Assembly: GCA_937958105.1 (NCBI GenBank)
Contig: CALFXJ010000060.1
Coordinates: 124,001 to 188,000, forward strand
Direction: 5' to 3'
Source: an uncultured Cellvibrio sp.
GTDB taxonomy: Bacteria > Pseudomonadota > Gammaproteobacteria > Pseudomonadales > Cellvibrionaceae
Length of the DNA: 64,000 bases
This document shows, piece by piece, positions 35,586 to 43,847 of this stretch; position 1 is the stretch's first letter; every line of letters starts with the position of its first letter. Both the position numbers and the translations under genes were made by a program. The notes under the pieces were generated by a model. It had not been told where the DNA came from. It did not search any database and worked only from the letters and a program-made list of their open reading frames with translations.

Positions 35586-36509
35586 TTAATCGTTGCGAGG
35601 CTCCTCGTCCTCGTTCGCGGCCTCGGCCGCAGGGTTAGCATCTGTTTCACCGGTTACCTTGTCGCTGTCCGCGACATCTGTCGGTGAATCTTCAATATCT
35701 TCAAAGGCATCTTCGCCTTCAACAAACTCTTCAAGCGCATCGTCACCCGCGCTGTCGATAATAACAGTGTCTGTGTTGTCCGGTATGGGCGCATCCGTAT
35801 CCGGCTCCCCCAGACCTTCTTCATCGCCGCCGAGATTCAATACGGGATTCAGCTCATCCAGGTCGCGGATTTCACTTAGCGACGGCAGGTCTTCCAGACT
35901 CTTCAAATTGAAGTAGTCGAGGAACTGACGTGTTGTAGCGTACAGCGAAGGACGCCCGGGCACATCGCGATGCCCCACCACCTTGACCCACTCACGCTCC
36001 ATCAGCGTCTTCATGATGTGAGAGCTCACCGCGACACCACGAATCTCTTCAATGTCGCCACGGGTGATCGGCTGGCGATAAGCAATAAGTGCCAGCGTTT
36101 CGAGCAGGGCCCGGGAATACTTCTGCGGTTTTTCTTCCCACAGGCGGTTTACCCAGGGAGCCAGTCCTTCACGCACCTGCAGGCGCCAGCCGGAAGCCAC
36201 CTCTTTGAGTTCAAAACCGCGGTCAGCACAGGCAACATCTATTGCCTGCAGTGCAGCCAGGATCTCGTCTTTAGTGGGAGCAACCTTCTCATCAAAGAGC
36301 TCCAGCATCCGGGCTACGGTCAAAGGTTGGCCGGCAGCCAGAAGCACCCCTTCAATAATCCGGCGCAACTGTTCCTGGTCCACTGCCAGTGAGTGCGGGT
36401 TAACGCTGGGGCTTTCGTCGCCAACTTCAGACTCCGCCTCTTCTTCTCGAGTCTCGACGTCAAGTTCGTCGACTTCGGAGGTAATTTCGTCAGTATTTTC
36501 TATGGTCAT
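35586..36509 (-). CDS. scpB: Chromosome segregation and condensation protein ScpB
   Basis: Winged-helix kleisin partner of the SMC-ScpAB condensin. The protein has 307 residues. An acidic N-terminal stretch precedes the tandem winged-helix core: LRRIIEGVLLAAGQPLTV, ALLETLALIAYRQPITRGDIEEIRGV and REWVKVVGHRDVPGRPSLYATT. The last 100 or so residues are a very acidic tail not needed in shorter homologues. Its start overlaps the scpA stop by 4 bp. No smc gene lies in the window. Confidence 0.95.
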   Translation of the reverse strand: MTIENTDEITSEVDELDVETREEEAESEVGDESPSVNPHSLAVDQEQLRRIIEGVLLAAGQPLTVARMLELFDEKVAPTKDEILAALQAIDVACADRGFELKEVASGWRLQVREGLAPWVNRLWEEKPQKYSRALLETLALIAYRQPITRGDIEEIRGVAVSSHIMKTLMEREWVKVVGHRDVPGRPSLYATTRQFLDYFNLKSLEDLPSLSEIRDLDELNPVLNLGGDEEGLGEPDTDAPIPDNTDTVIIDSAGDDALEEFVEGEDAFEDIEDSPTDVADSDKVTGETDANPAAEAANEDEEPRND

Positions 36510-37405
36510 GACATACGAGCTTTTACATGTATGGGGCCAAAAGGTTCGCTCTGTACAATTTCTACCAGCGACTCCTTGATTAATTCCATTACCGCCAGAA
36601 AGGTCACCACAACACCCAGGCGACCTTCTTCGACTCGGAACAGACTTACAAACGGCACAAAATGGTTGTGGGCCAGTTTGTCGAGAACCTGAGCCATACG
36701 TTCGCGGGTAGAGAGTTTTTCCCGTGACACATGGTGACTTTCAAACATATCGGCACGGCGGAGAACTTCAGACAGCGCCAGCAGCAGCTCCTGCAGTTCA
36801 ACGTCCGGGTCCGGCCGGGTCAGGTTACGATCCGGCGCCTGCGCCGAGGCCTGATAAATATCACGACCAATTCTCGGCAGCTTGTCGACGTCTTCGGCAG
36901 CCTGCTTGAAGCGTTCATACTCCTGCAACCGGCGAATCAGCGACGCGCGCGGATCTTCGCCCTCTTCTTCCTCTTCAGCGGAGCGCGGCAGCAGCATCCG
37001 GGACTTAATCTCAGCGAGCATGGCCGCCATCACCAGATACTCAGCAGCCAGTTCAAACTGATGAGACTCCATCAGGTCCACATAAGCCATGTATTGACTG
37101 GTGATCTCTGAGACATTGATATCAAGGATATCGATATTCTGGCGACGAATAAGGTAAAGCAGAAGATCCAGTGGCCCTTCGAATGCTTCAAGGAATACTT
37201 CGAGAGCATCCGGCGGAATATAAAGATCCTGAGGCAGCTGGGTGTAGGCCTTGCCGTGGACAATGGCAAAGGGCATTTCAGCCTGGCTGGGGCGCTGGCT
37301 GGCTCCCTGGGATTCTTCCTGTGACGCTTCAGGCGCAGGAGATGCTGACGAATCGATAGTCGTTTCGCCGGTATCGTCGAGGGTTTCGCTGACAGGGTTG
37401 CTCAC
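36506..37405 (-). CDS. scpA: Segregation and condensation protein ScpA
   Basis: Kleisin subunit that bridges SMC heads with ScpB. The core starts at PPDALEVFLEAFEGPLDLLL and includes RRQNIDILDINVSEIT, LAAEYLVMAAMLAEIKSRMLLP, and a C-terminal winged helix ending near FGPIHVKAR. I chose the GTG at 37405 (VSNPVSETLDD), giving about 299 residues, because the ATG at 37447 adds a Cys- and Phe-rich sequence that looks non-native. The ATG at 37276 (MPFAIVHGK) is also possible. The N-terminal 40 residues are low-complexity. It precedes scpB with a 4-bp overlap. Confidence 0.93.
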   Translation of the reverse strand: MSNPVSETLDDTGETTIDSSASPAPEASQEESQGASQRPSQAEMPFAIVHGKAYTQLPQDLYIPPDALEVFLEAFEGPLDLLLYLIRRQNIDILDINVSEITSQYMAYVDLMESHQFELAAEYLVMAAMLAEIKSRMLLPRSAEEEEEGEDPRASLIRRLQEYERFKQAAEDVDKLPRIGRDIYQASAQAPDRNLTRPDPDVELQELLLALSEVLRRADMFESHHVSREKLSTRERMAQVLDKLAHNHFVPFVSLFRVEEGRLGVVVTFLAVMELIKESLVEIVQSEPFGPIHVKARMS

Positions 37406-37536
37406 AAAGAAAAATCCGAATAAACCACAGGAACACCCGGCTGCCATAGGGCCGGGCGGATTGAGCGGGCATTATAGCTATTAATACGCAGTGGTGACAG
37501 CGCCGCAGAAATTATCTGATAACCATTTAAAATCAA

Positions 37537-38163
37537 TCAATTAGCCGCGAAATCTGAGAAATCACCTTTACCCTGGCGAATCAGCTGCGGTACCTCGCCC
37601 GTCAGGTCAATGACCGTGGTAGGCTCTATTCCACAGTAGCCACCGTCGATTACCAGCTCCACATGGTGCTCCAAGGTATCGCGGATATCGTAGGGATCAC
37701 TCAAGGGGAATTCGTCGCCCGGCAATAGCAGGCTGCTGGTCATCAGCGGCTCCCCCAGCTCCTCCATCAATGCCAAGGCGATGTTATTTGCCGGTACCCG
37801 CAGGCCTATGGTTTTGCGTTTGGGGTGCATCAATCGCCGCGGAACTTCTGCAGTTCCTTCCAAGATGAAGGTATAGGGGCCGGGTGTATGATTCTTCAGC
37901 AGCCGGAATACCCTGTTATCTACCCGGGCATAGGTTGCCAGCTCCGAAAGGTCGCGACACATCAGAGTGAAGTTGTGGTGTTTGTCGAGCTGGCGCATGG
38001 CGCGGATGCGGTCCAAAGCCATCTTGTCACCAAGGTGGCACCCGATGGCGTAGGCTGAATCCGTCGGATAGGCCACCAGCCCGCCTTTACGAATAATATC
38101 CACGGCCTGTGTAATCAGCCGTGACTGAGGATTGTCTGGATGAATCTGAAAAAACTGCGCCAC
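37537..38163 (-). CDS. yciO: YciO-type Sua5/YrdC domain protein
   Basis: Single YrdC-fold protein of 208 residues, related to the enzymes that make threonylcarbamoyl-AMP for tRNA t6A. It has GGLVAYPTDSAYAIGCHLGD, the KxR-type pocket, PGPYTFILEGT, RKTIGLRVPAN and EPTTVIDLTG. The sequence and length match YciO rather than TsaC; whether YciO makes t6A in vivo is not settled. It lies 53 bp downstream of rnm on the same strand and upstream of scpA. Confidence 0.92.
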   Translation of the reverse strand: MAQFFQIHPDNPQSRLITQAVDIIRKGGLVAYPTDSAYAIGCHLGDKMALDRIRAMRQLDKHHNFTLMCRDLSELATYARVDNRVFRLLKNHTPGPYTFILEGTAEVPRRLMHPKRKTIGLRVPANNIALALMEELGEPLMTSSLLLPGDEFPLSDPYDIRDTLEHHVELVIDGGYCGIEPTTVIDLTGEVPQLIRQGKGDFSDFAAN

Positions 38164-38216
38164 AGGTTACTCCTTACATTTCTTGTTATATCGCTGACCT
38201 CACGGGCAGCCTTACC

Positions 38217-39047
38217 TTAATATCCCAACAACTGCCAGACCGGGCGACACTGCTCAGGCAAGGTGCCGAAATTGCCCAACTCCTGCCACGGCTGGTCCGG
38301 AACATGAAAATCGCTGCCGCATGATGCATAAAGACGATTAGCTTCGGCGATACGCGCCAGGTCGTCCGCTACGCCCGATGCCTGTTGACCGCTGATAACC
38401 TCCAGTGCGTCTCCTCCCTGGGCGGCAAAGTCGCCGATCAAAGCACACATTTTCGTCCGCGTCAGGTCGTATTTAAACGGATGCGCCAGAACCGCCACGC
38501 CCTCCGCCTCGTGAATCCACTCTATTATCTTGGACATCTCCGGCCATTGATATTTCACATCAGCCGGTTTTCCGGCCCCCAGATACTTTTTAAAAGCAGC
38601 GCCAGCATTGGCCACCGCGCCGACCTCTACCAGCCATTGAGCAAAATGAGGGCGTCCCACCAGAGCGTCTCCCGCCAGCGACCGGGCTCCTTCCAAGGCT
38701 CCGGGAAAGCCGGACTTCTGCAGGCGCTCTGCAATGGCAACCGCACGTTGTATCCGGGCTTCCTGCTGCGCCGCTATGGCTTCCTGCAGAGCGGAGCTTT
38801 GGATGTCGACGCCGAGTCCGACGATGTGCACGCCGTTTTTACCCCATTGGCTGGAGAATTCAATTCCATTGATAAGCTGCACACCTTCCCGATCGGCGGC
38901 TTGCCGGGCACTCGCCAAACCAGCTATCGTATCGTGATCCGTCAATGCCAGTACATTAACTCCTTTCGCTTTAGCCCTCGACAACAGGTCATCAGGGCTT
39001 AAAATACCGTCCGACTGGTTACTGTGGCAGTGCAGATCAAAAATCAA
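38217..39047 (-). CDS. rnm: PHP-domain 5'-3' exoribonuclease/phosphatase Rnm (YciV)
   Basis: Metal-dependent PHP-family enzyme of 276 residues. Metal ligands appear in order: FDLHCHSNQSDGILSPD (HxH), ALTDHDTIAG, GIEFSSQW, VGRPHFAQWLV, GVAVLAHPFKYD and GSDFHVPDQPW. E. coli YciV (RNase AM) matures 5' ends of 5S and other rRNAs and removes 3'-phosphates from pAp. The yciV-yciO pairing is conserved in enterobacteria and Pseudomonas. It is divergent from the membrane protein at 39145. Confidence 0.93.
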   Translation of the reverse strand: MIFDLHCHSNQSDGILSPDDLLSRAKAKGVNVLALTDHDTIAGLASARQAADREGVQLINGIEFSSQWGKNGVHIVGLGVDIQSSALQEAIAAQQEARIQRAVAIAERLQKSGFPGALEGARSLAGDALVGRPHFAQWLVEVGAVANAGAAFKKYLGAGKPADVKYQWPEMSKIIEWIHEAEGVAVLAHPFKYDLTRTKMCALIGDFAAQGGDALEVISGQQASGVADDLARIAEANRLYASCGSDFHVPDQPWQELGNFGTLPEQCRPVWQLLGY

Positions 39048-39144
39048 ACTGGCTTCCTTATACGCCCAGATGCGTATATATGGATGGATTCAGGGGCGGA
39101 TGAGGTCAAACCGGAACCGAGGTCCTGTTTGGCAAAAACCTATT

Positions 39145-39954
39145 ATGACATCGGTAATGACAATGACTGAAACCGTTTCTGAAAGCAAAGTGGAAAATCC
39201 TGTGAATTCCGACAATCACTCCCCTGACGCTGCGGAATCAGCGCAAAAGCCAAACGCTAAAAAACCCCGGAAGGAAAACCTGCTGTTCAATATCCTGTTG
39301 AACATAGCTATCCCCACGTTGATCCTGATGAAACTCAGTGGCGAACAGCACCTGGGAACCCAGTGGGCTGTCGTCGTCGCCCTTGCCTTCCCCATTACCT
39401 ATGGCTTGCGCGACTTCATCATCAACCGCAAATTCAACATCTTCTCGGCCCTGGGATTTATCAGCATTCTCTTAACCGGCGGTATCAGCCTGCTACAACT
39501 GGACCCGCAATATATTGCCATCAAGGAAGCGGCTATTCCCGGCCTCATTGGGCTTGTGACACTGGTGTCGATCAAGACGCGCTACCCGCTGGTGAAAACC
39601 TTCCTGTATAACGACACGGTGCTCAAGGTTGACAAGATTGCTGCCGCACTGAAGCAGCACGGCACCGAAGCGGCTTTTGAAAAAACGCTCAAAAACGCTT
39701 CACTGCTGGTCGCCGCCTCATTCTTTTTATCGTCTGCGTTGAACTATATTCTGGCCAAAATACTGGTTGTCAGTGCGCCGGGCACCGAGGCCTTCAATGC
39801 CGAGCTGGGCAAGATGACAGCGCTGAGCTTTCCCGTTATTGCCCTTCCCGTCACCATTGTGATGATGGGCGCAATGTTTTACCTTTTCCGTAATATTCAT
39901 CGATTGACCCACCTGACGCTCGAAGAAATCATCAACGATGGCAGCGCCAACTAA
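39145..39954 (+). CDS. Six-helix membrane protein, VC0807/septation-protein-like
   Basis: Inner-membrane protein of about 269 residues from the ATG at 39145. A polar N-terminus of about 45 residues is followed by six hydrophobic segments, including LLFNILLNIAIPTLILM, WAVVVALAFPITYGL, ALGFISILLTGGISLL and FPVIALPVTIVMMGAMFYLF. It resembles the VC0807 family and occupies the place where related genomes carry the septation-type yciB gene, between rnm and yciI. Several in-frame ATGs (39070, 39145, 39157, 39163) lack strong ribosome-binding sites, so the start is uncertain. Function unknown. Confidence 0.8.
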   Translation: MTSVMTMTETVSESKVENPVNSDNHSPDAAESAQKPNAKKPRKENLLFNILLNIAIPTLILMKLSGEQHLGTQWAVVVALAFPITYGLRDFIINRKFNIFSALGFISILLTGGISLLQLDPQYIAIKEAAIPGLIGLVTLVSIKTRYPLVKTFLYNDTVLKVDKIAAALKQHGTEAAFEKTLKNASLLVAASFFLSSALNYILAKILVVSAPGTEAFNAELGKMTALSFPVIALPVTIVMMGAMFYLFRNIHRLTHLTLEEIINDGSAN

Positions 39955-39971
39955 CCAGTTAAGGAAACCTC

Positions 39972-40271
39972 ATGCTCTACGCCATCATTAGTGAAGATGT
40001 CGCTAACAGTCTGGAACTGCGCAAAGGCGCCCGCCCGGATCACCTCGCACGTTTGCAGACACTTAAGGAGGAAGGACGCCTGGTACTGGCCGGCCCACAT
40101 CCTCTGATTGATTCAGATAACCCCGGTGATGCCGGCTTCAGCGGCAGCCTCGTGGTGGCTGAGTTCTCTTCCCTGCAGGCCGCAGAAGCCTGGGCCGCAG
40201 CAGATCCCTATGTGGCAGCCGGGGTATATCAAAAGGTTGTCGTAAAGCCTTTCAAGAAAGTGTTGCCGTAA
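39972..40271 (+). CDS. yciI: YciI family protein
   Basis: Small ferredoxin-like-fold protein of 99 residues. It has the family's conserved residues: MLYAIISEDV, RPDHLARLQTLKEEGRLVLAGPHPL and AAEAWAAADPYVAAGVYQKV. It is related to dehydrochlorinases and muconolactone-isomerase-like enzymes, and the conserved His and Asp could be catalytic, but the cellular role is unknown. It follows the membrane protein after 17 bp with a GGAA ribosome-binding site, as in other genomes where yciI follows a septation-type gene. Confidence 0.93.
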   Translation: MLYAIISEDVANSLELRKGARPDHLARLQTLKEEGRLVLAGPHPLIDSDNPGDAGFSGSLVVAEFSSLQAAEAWAAADPYVAAGVYQKVVVKPFKKVLP

Positions 40272-40356
40272 CACTCGGTCCACACCCGAATCAGATTTAT
40301 TCTCTTGCATCTAAAACCACTAACCTCACCTCGCTGACAACAGGAACTGAACTGCC

Positions 40357-41058
40357 GTGAAAAAGAAACCGCTTAACCTGCCATCTATAATGCTGGCTTT
40401 GATCTGTTCACTGACTTCGGTGATGGTTTCGTTGAATAGCTTTGCACAAGCCAACGTTCGTTATATTACCGATGTCTTGTATGTGCCTCTTCGGGCGGGA
40501 ATGAGCAACAACAGTGAGGTTGTAAAAGCGGCGCTGACCAGCGGCACACGTCTGCGCCTGATCAGAGAGGCCCAGGACAGCAGCAATGATACCTGGGCCC
40601 TGGTAGAAACAACTGACGGTGTACAGGGCTGGATTCGGACGCAACATCTCATCAACGAACCTACTGCGTCCATCAAACTCGAACGGGTAAATGCTCAACT
40701 GGCTAAAGCGTCTTCTTCGGCGAAGGAAGCCCTTGAGCGACAGAAAGCCCATGACCAGCTGCAGGTTGAGCACGAAGATCTGCAGCAACAATATCAAGCA
40801 CTGCTGGATAATACTGAGAGCCTGCGCCAAAGCTCTGCAGCGGCACTCGACCTGGAGCGGGAGAACCAGCGCATCCATGAAAACAATCAGCTTCTGCAGA
40901 CGCGGGTGGATGTGCTACAGGCCGAGAATGAGCAGCTGCGTAACGCAGAGCGATACAACCAGTGGGTGTACGGTGCAGGACTGATGATTTGCGGTGTGAT
41001 CCTGTCTTTCCTTCTGCAGGCGTTGGGAAAACGTAAACGGCAGTCGGAATGGCGTTGA
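40357..41058 (+). CDS. SH3 and anchor domain protein (YgiM/TIGR04211-like)
   Basis: Protein of 233 residues with a GTG start. A signal peptide (up to about residue 32) is followed by a bacterial SH3 domain (YITDVLYVPLRAGMSNNSEVV ... GVQGWIRTQHL), a long coiled coil (about 105-200) and a C-terminal helix (VYGAGLMICGVILSFLLQAL) with a basic end. This order defines the SH3-anchor family typified by E. coli YgiM. It is probably a periplasmic envelope protein that binds peptidoglycan or proteins. It lies 20 bp before the cyclophilin gene and may start the operon. Confidence 0.9.
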   Translation: MKKKPLNLPSIMLALICSLTSVMVSLNSFAQANVRYITDVLYVPLRAGMSNNSEVVKAALTSGTRLRLIREAQDSSNDTWALVETTDGVQGWIRTQHLINEPTASIKLERVNAQLAKASSSAKEALERQKAHDQLQVEHEDLQQQYQALLDNTESLRQSSAAALDLERENQRIHENNQLLQTRVDVLQAENEQLRNAERYNQWVYGAGLMICGVILSFLLQALGKRKRQSEWR

Positions 41059-41078
41059 TGTAACAGGTGGAGATAACG

Positions 41079-41729
41079 ATGACTGGCAAGATAACTGTGA
41101 AAGGTCTGATAACTACATTGCTGCTGGCCCTGCTGGCTTCCGGGGCAGTGGCCCAGAAAAATCCACAGGTGGCATTGAAGACCGACCTCGGTACTATTGT
41201 CGTAGAGCTGTATCCCAAAGAGGCGCCGATCACCGTGGCGAATTTTTTGGAGTACGTCGACAGCAAATTTTATGACGGCACGATTTTTCATCGTGTGATT
41301 CCGGGCTTCGTTGTCCAGGGCGGCGGAATGACCTTTGAATTTGCCGGCAAGCCTACGCGCGACCCCATAAAGAATGAATCCAGCAATGGCCTGAAGAACG
41401 AATACAAGACCCTTTCCATGGCCCGCACTAACGATCCGGACAGTGCGACCTCGCAGTTTTTTATCAATCTGCGCGCAAATCCTTCGCTGGATGCCAAAGA
41501 AGGTAAGCCCGGTTATGCCGTGTTCGGTATCGTGGTAGAAGGCATGGATGTAGTCGAAAAGATTGTGGCCGAGCCGCGCGGGATGTATCGTTCATTTCCC
41601 GATGCCCCCAACTACGCCGTCCGCATCCTCAGCGCTACCCGTGTTGATCCCGATGCGAAGAAATCCGCTGAGAACAACGATTCCTTGAAGAATACAAATG
41701 TGAGCAATGCACTGGTGCCGCGATCATGA
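41079..41729 (+). CDS. Periplasmic cyclophilin-type peptidyl-prolyl isomerase
   Basis: Secreted PPIase of 216 residues. The ATG at 41079 has GGAG 6 bp upstream and begins a signal peptide (MTGKITVKGLITTLLLALLA ... AVA). The cyclophilin core shows VALKTDLGTIVVELYPKEAP, FYDGTIFHRVIPGFVVQGGG, LSMARTNDPDSATSQFFINL and YAVFGIVVEGMDVVEKI. A C-terminal extension of about 25 residues has no clear role. It is PpiA-like by its signal peptide. It overlaps pdxJ by 4 bp (ATGA). Confidence 0.93.
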   Translation: MTGKITVKGLITTLLLALLASGAVAQKNPQVALKTDLGTIVVELYPKEAPITVANFLEYVDSKFYDGTIFHRVIPGFVVQGGGMTFEFAGKPTRDPIKNESSNGLKNEYKTLSMARTNDPDSATSQFFINLRANPSLDAKEGKPGYAVFGIVVEGMDVVEKIVAEPRGMYRSFPDAPNYAVRILSATRVDPDAKKSAENNDSLKNTNVSNALVPRS

Positions 41730-42490
41730 GCCGAACAGCGCTGAGCGTTAATCTCAATAAGATCGCCTTGATCCGGAACTCTCGTCCAGGAAATTACCCG
41801 GACTTGATCAGTCATGCCCAGGTCTGCATTGCAGCCGGTGCAGACGGTTTAACCGTGCATCCGCGGCCGGATCAACGCCACATCCGTCCCGACGATGTTT
41901 ACGCCTTGTCGGAGCTGGTGCGCGACAACAACTCCATCGAATTCAACATTGAAGGAAATCCTTACGCCGAATCGCTCGGCAGTTTTCCCGGCTTCATGAA
42001 GCTGGTGCGCGATACCCGTCCTCATCAATGCACTCTGGTGCCCGACAGCAATGATCAGCTTACCTCCGACCATGGTTTTGATCTGGTTAAATCAGGCCCC
42101 CAGCTCCGCCCGCTGATCCGGGAACTGCAGGACCTGGGCATACGGGTCAGCCTGTTTATGGATCCGGATATTGACCAGATCAGTCTGGCCAAGGATATCG
42201 GCGCCGATCGCATAGAGCTCTACACAGGCCCCTACGCTGAAGCCTTCAAACACCAAGGCGCCGAATTTGATGCTTTATTTAAGCGCTATTTTGATGCTGC
42301 CGTACATGCACAGAAAATCGGCATCGGATTGAACGCCGGGCACGACCTGAACCTGGAAAATCTGCCAATGTTTCGCATGGTTCCAGATTTGCTTGAAGTC
42401 TCCATCGGCCATGCCCTCACAGTTGATGCGCTTGCCATGGGACTGGCTAAAGCCGTGCGTGCCTACAAGGCGTTATGTGAGGACGATTAA
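41726..42490 (+). CDS. pdxJ: Pyridoxine 5'-phosphate synthase PdxJ
   Basis: Condenses 1-deoxyxylulose 5-phosphate with 3-amino-2-oxopropyl phosphate to give pyridoxine 5'-phosphate. The protein has 254 residues. It has LSVNLNKIALIRNSRPGNYP, the catalytic region TVHPRPDQRHIRPDDVY, FNIEGNPYAE, CTLVPDSNDQLTSDHGFD, and a C-terminal LEVSIGHALTVDAL. It usually sits with era-recO-acpS; here it overlaps a cyclophilin gene by 4 bp and is likely translationally coupled to it. Confidence 0.96.
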   Translation: MSRTALSVNLNKIALIRNSRPGNYPDLISHAQVCIAAGADGLTVHPRPDQRHIRPDDVYALSELVRDNNSIEFNIEGNPYAESLGSFPGFMKLVRDTRPHQCTLVPDSNDQLTSDHGFDLVKSGPQLRPLIRELQDLGIRVSLFMDPDIDQISLAKDIGADRIELYTGPYAEAFKHQGAEFDALFKRYFDAAVHAQKIGIGLNAGHDLNLENLPMFRMVPDLLEVSIGHALTVDALAMGLAKAVRAYKALCEDD

Positions 42491-42561
42491 GCATTCGCCT
42501 GCCTGAAAAAGATGGTGTTGTGGTCTAAGCTTTCATTGAGTCATCAATGGAGGATCTCGCA

Positions 42562-42978
42562 ATGCCATCTTCTATCCTTGTTAAAGATTATATGCAGCAT
42601 AATGCGCACGCGATTCCCGTTTCCGCCAATGTTGAGCAAGTCGTTGATCATCTACTCGCCAATCATTTGACCGGCGCTCCGGTTATTGATCAAAGCCGGC
42701 AAGTCGTAGGATTTGTTTCAGAACAGGACTGCATAAAAGAAATGCTTAATAGTGCATTTTTCTGCGCAGAGCCACCACCGGTCAGCAGCATCATGCGCAC
42801 AGATGTTCTGACGGTCACTCCAGATACCTCCATTCTTGAAATAGCAGAGACCATGCTGCTGAACAAACCGAAGAACTACCCTGTTGTAGTGAATGGCAAA
42901 CTAGTGGGTCTTATTAATCGGCGGATGATCCTGCATGCGCTGATGCATAATGACGAAGCGCGCTATGTTCGGTACTGA
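42562..42978 (+). CDS. CBS domain pair protein
   Basis: Cytosolic protein of 138 residues made of two CBS motifs: VKDYMQHNAHAIPVSANVEQ with GAPVIDQSRQVVGFVSEQD, and MRTDVLTVTPDTSILEIAET with NYPVVVNGKLVGLINRR. Such pairs bind adenosyl ligands and act as energy sensors, often on a partner protein. The ATG at 42562 has GGAGG 8 bp upstream, which decides it over the ATG at 42547. It lies 71 bp after pdxJ. The partner is unknown. Confidence 0.92.
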   Translation: MPSSILVKDYMQHNAHAIPVSANVEQVVDHLLANHLTGAPVIDQSRQVVGFVSEQDCIKEMLNSAFFCAEPPPVSSIMRTDVLTVTPDTSILEIAETMLLNKPKNYPVVVNGKLVGLINRRMILHALMHNDEARYVRY

Positions 42979-43057
42979 TTGATATTTCGCGTATTCCTTC
43001 GTCCTTGCTCCTGATCGGGATATAATCCACGTCCCGATCACCATCCCGTATATATCC

Positions 43058-43825
43058 ATGAATAAAACCGACAGCGAAGCCTACCGCGAAAAAAAACGTT
43101 TCTTTGAAAACCTGCTTACAGTGTACGGCCGCAAACCTGTGCTTGAAGCTCTGCAGGACCCCGCCGTTGGTATTTATCGCCTGCATCTGGCGGAAAGCAA
43201 CAAATCAGCAGACATTCTCGATGAGATTATGGCGATTGCGCGCGAGAAAGGCGCGGAGATTGTTTATCACAACCGCCAAGCGCTGTCCCGCATCTCAAAA
43301 AATGCCAAACAGGATCAGGGCGTTGCTGCCGACCTGACGCTGCGTGGCTATAAAACCTACACGACTTTTCTCGACAAGCCACCCTCTGATCCCTTCACGT
43401 TACTGGCGTTGGACGGTATCAACAATCCGCAAAATCTGGGGATGATTATTCGGTCTGCCTGTGCGGGTAATATTGACGGCATCCTGTTGCCACAAAAGGG
43501 CAATGCACAAATTGATCCTCTGGTTATTAAGGCAAGTGCAGGCACTTTATTTCGCGCGCCGATACTTCGCTGCGAAAGTCTGCTTAAGGCGCTGAAGGAG
43601 TTTCAACAGCAAGGTGTCGATATCTGTTCTCTTTCATCACATGCGCCGAAGACGTTAAAGGAATTCCAACCTAAAGGCGCTTGTATTTATGTCCTGGGAA
43701 ATGAAACAGACGGGGTGTCGGCAGAGGTAGAAAAACTGTGTAACCAGCGTGTGCGAATTCCAATGAATAATGGTGTGGAATCATTGAATGTTGCTGTCAC
43801 CGCTGCACTGATTGCTTTTCGCTGA
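43058..43825 (+). CDS. TrmH/SpoU family RNA 2'-O-methyltransferase
   Basis: Protein of 255 residues. An N-terminal substrate-binding part (TVYGRKPVLEALQDPAVGIY) precedes the SPOUT catalytic domain with motif 1 LDGINNPQNLGMIIRSA, motif 2 YVLGNETDGVSAEVEKLC and motif 3 RIPMNNGVESLNVAVTAAL, which together form the trefoil knot. It resembles RlmB-like enzymes, but no specific rRNA or tRNA target can be read. It converges on the transglutaminase gene with a 22-bp gap. Confidence 0.92.
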   Translation: MNKTDSEAYREKKRFFENLLTVYGRKPVLEALQDPAVGIYRLHLAESNKSADILDEIMAIAREKGAEIVYHNRQALSRISKNAKQDQGVAADLTLRGYKTYTTFLDKPPSDPFTLLALDGINNPQNLGMIIRSACAGNIDGILLPQKGNAQIDPLVIKASAGTLFRAPILRCESLLKALKEFQQQGVDICSLSSHAPKTLKEFQPKGACIYVLGNETDGVSAEVEKLCNQRVRIPMNNGVESLNVAVTAALIAFR

Positions 43826-43847
43826 CCATGCTGAAGGTGATCAGCCA

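Noticed and set aside
35593..35916. Ser-rich plus-strand frame over the scpB tail
   Set aside because: Same effect: antisense of the acidic ScpB C-terminus.
40703..41291. Overlapping minus-strand frames across the SH3-anchor and cyclophilin genes
   Set aside because: Antisense to two genes with clear domains and good ribosome-binding sites; no features of their own.
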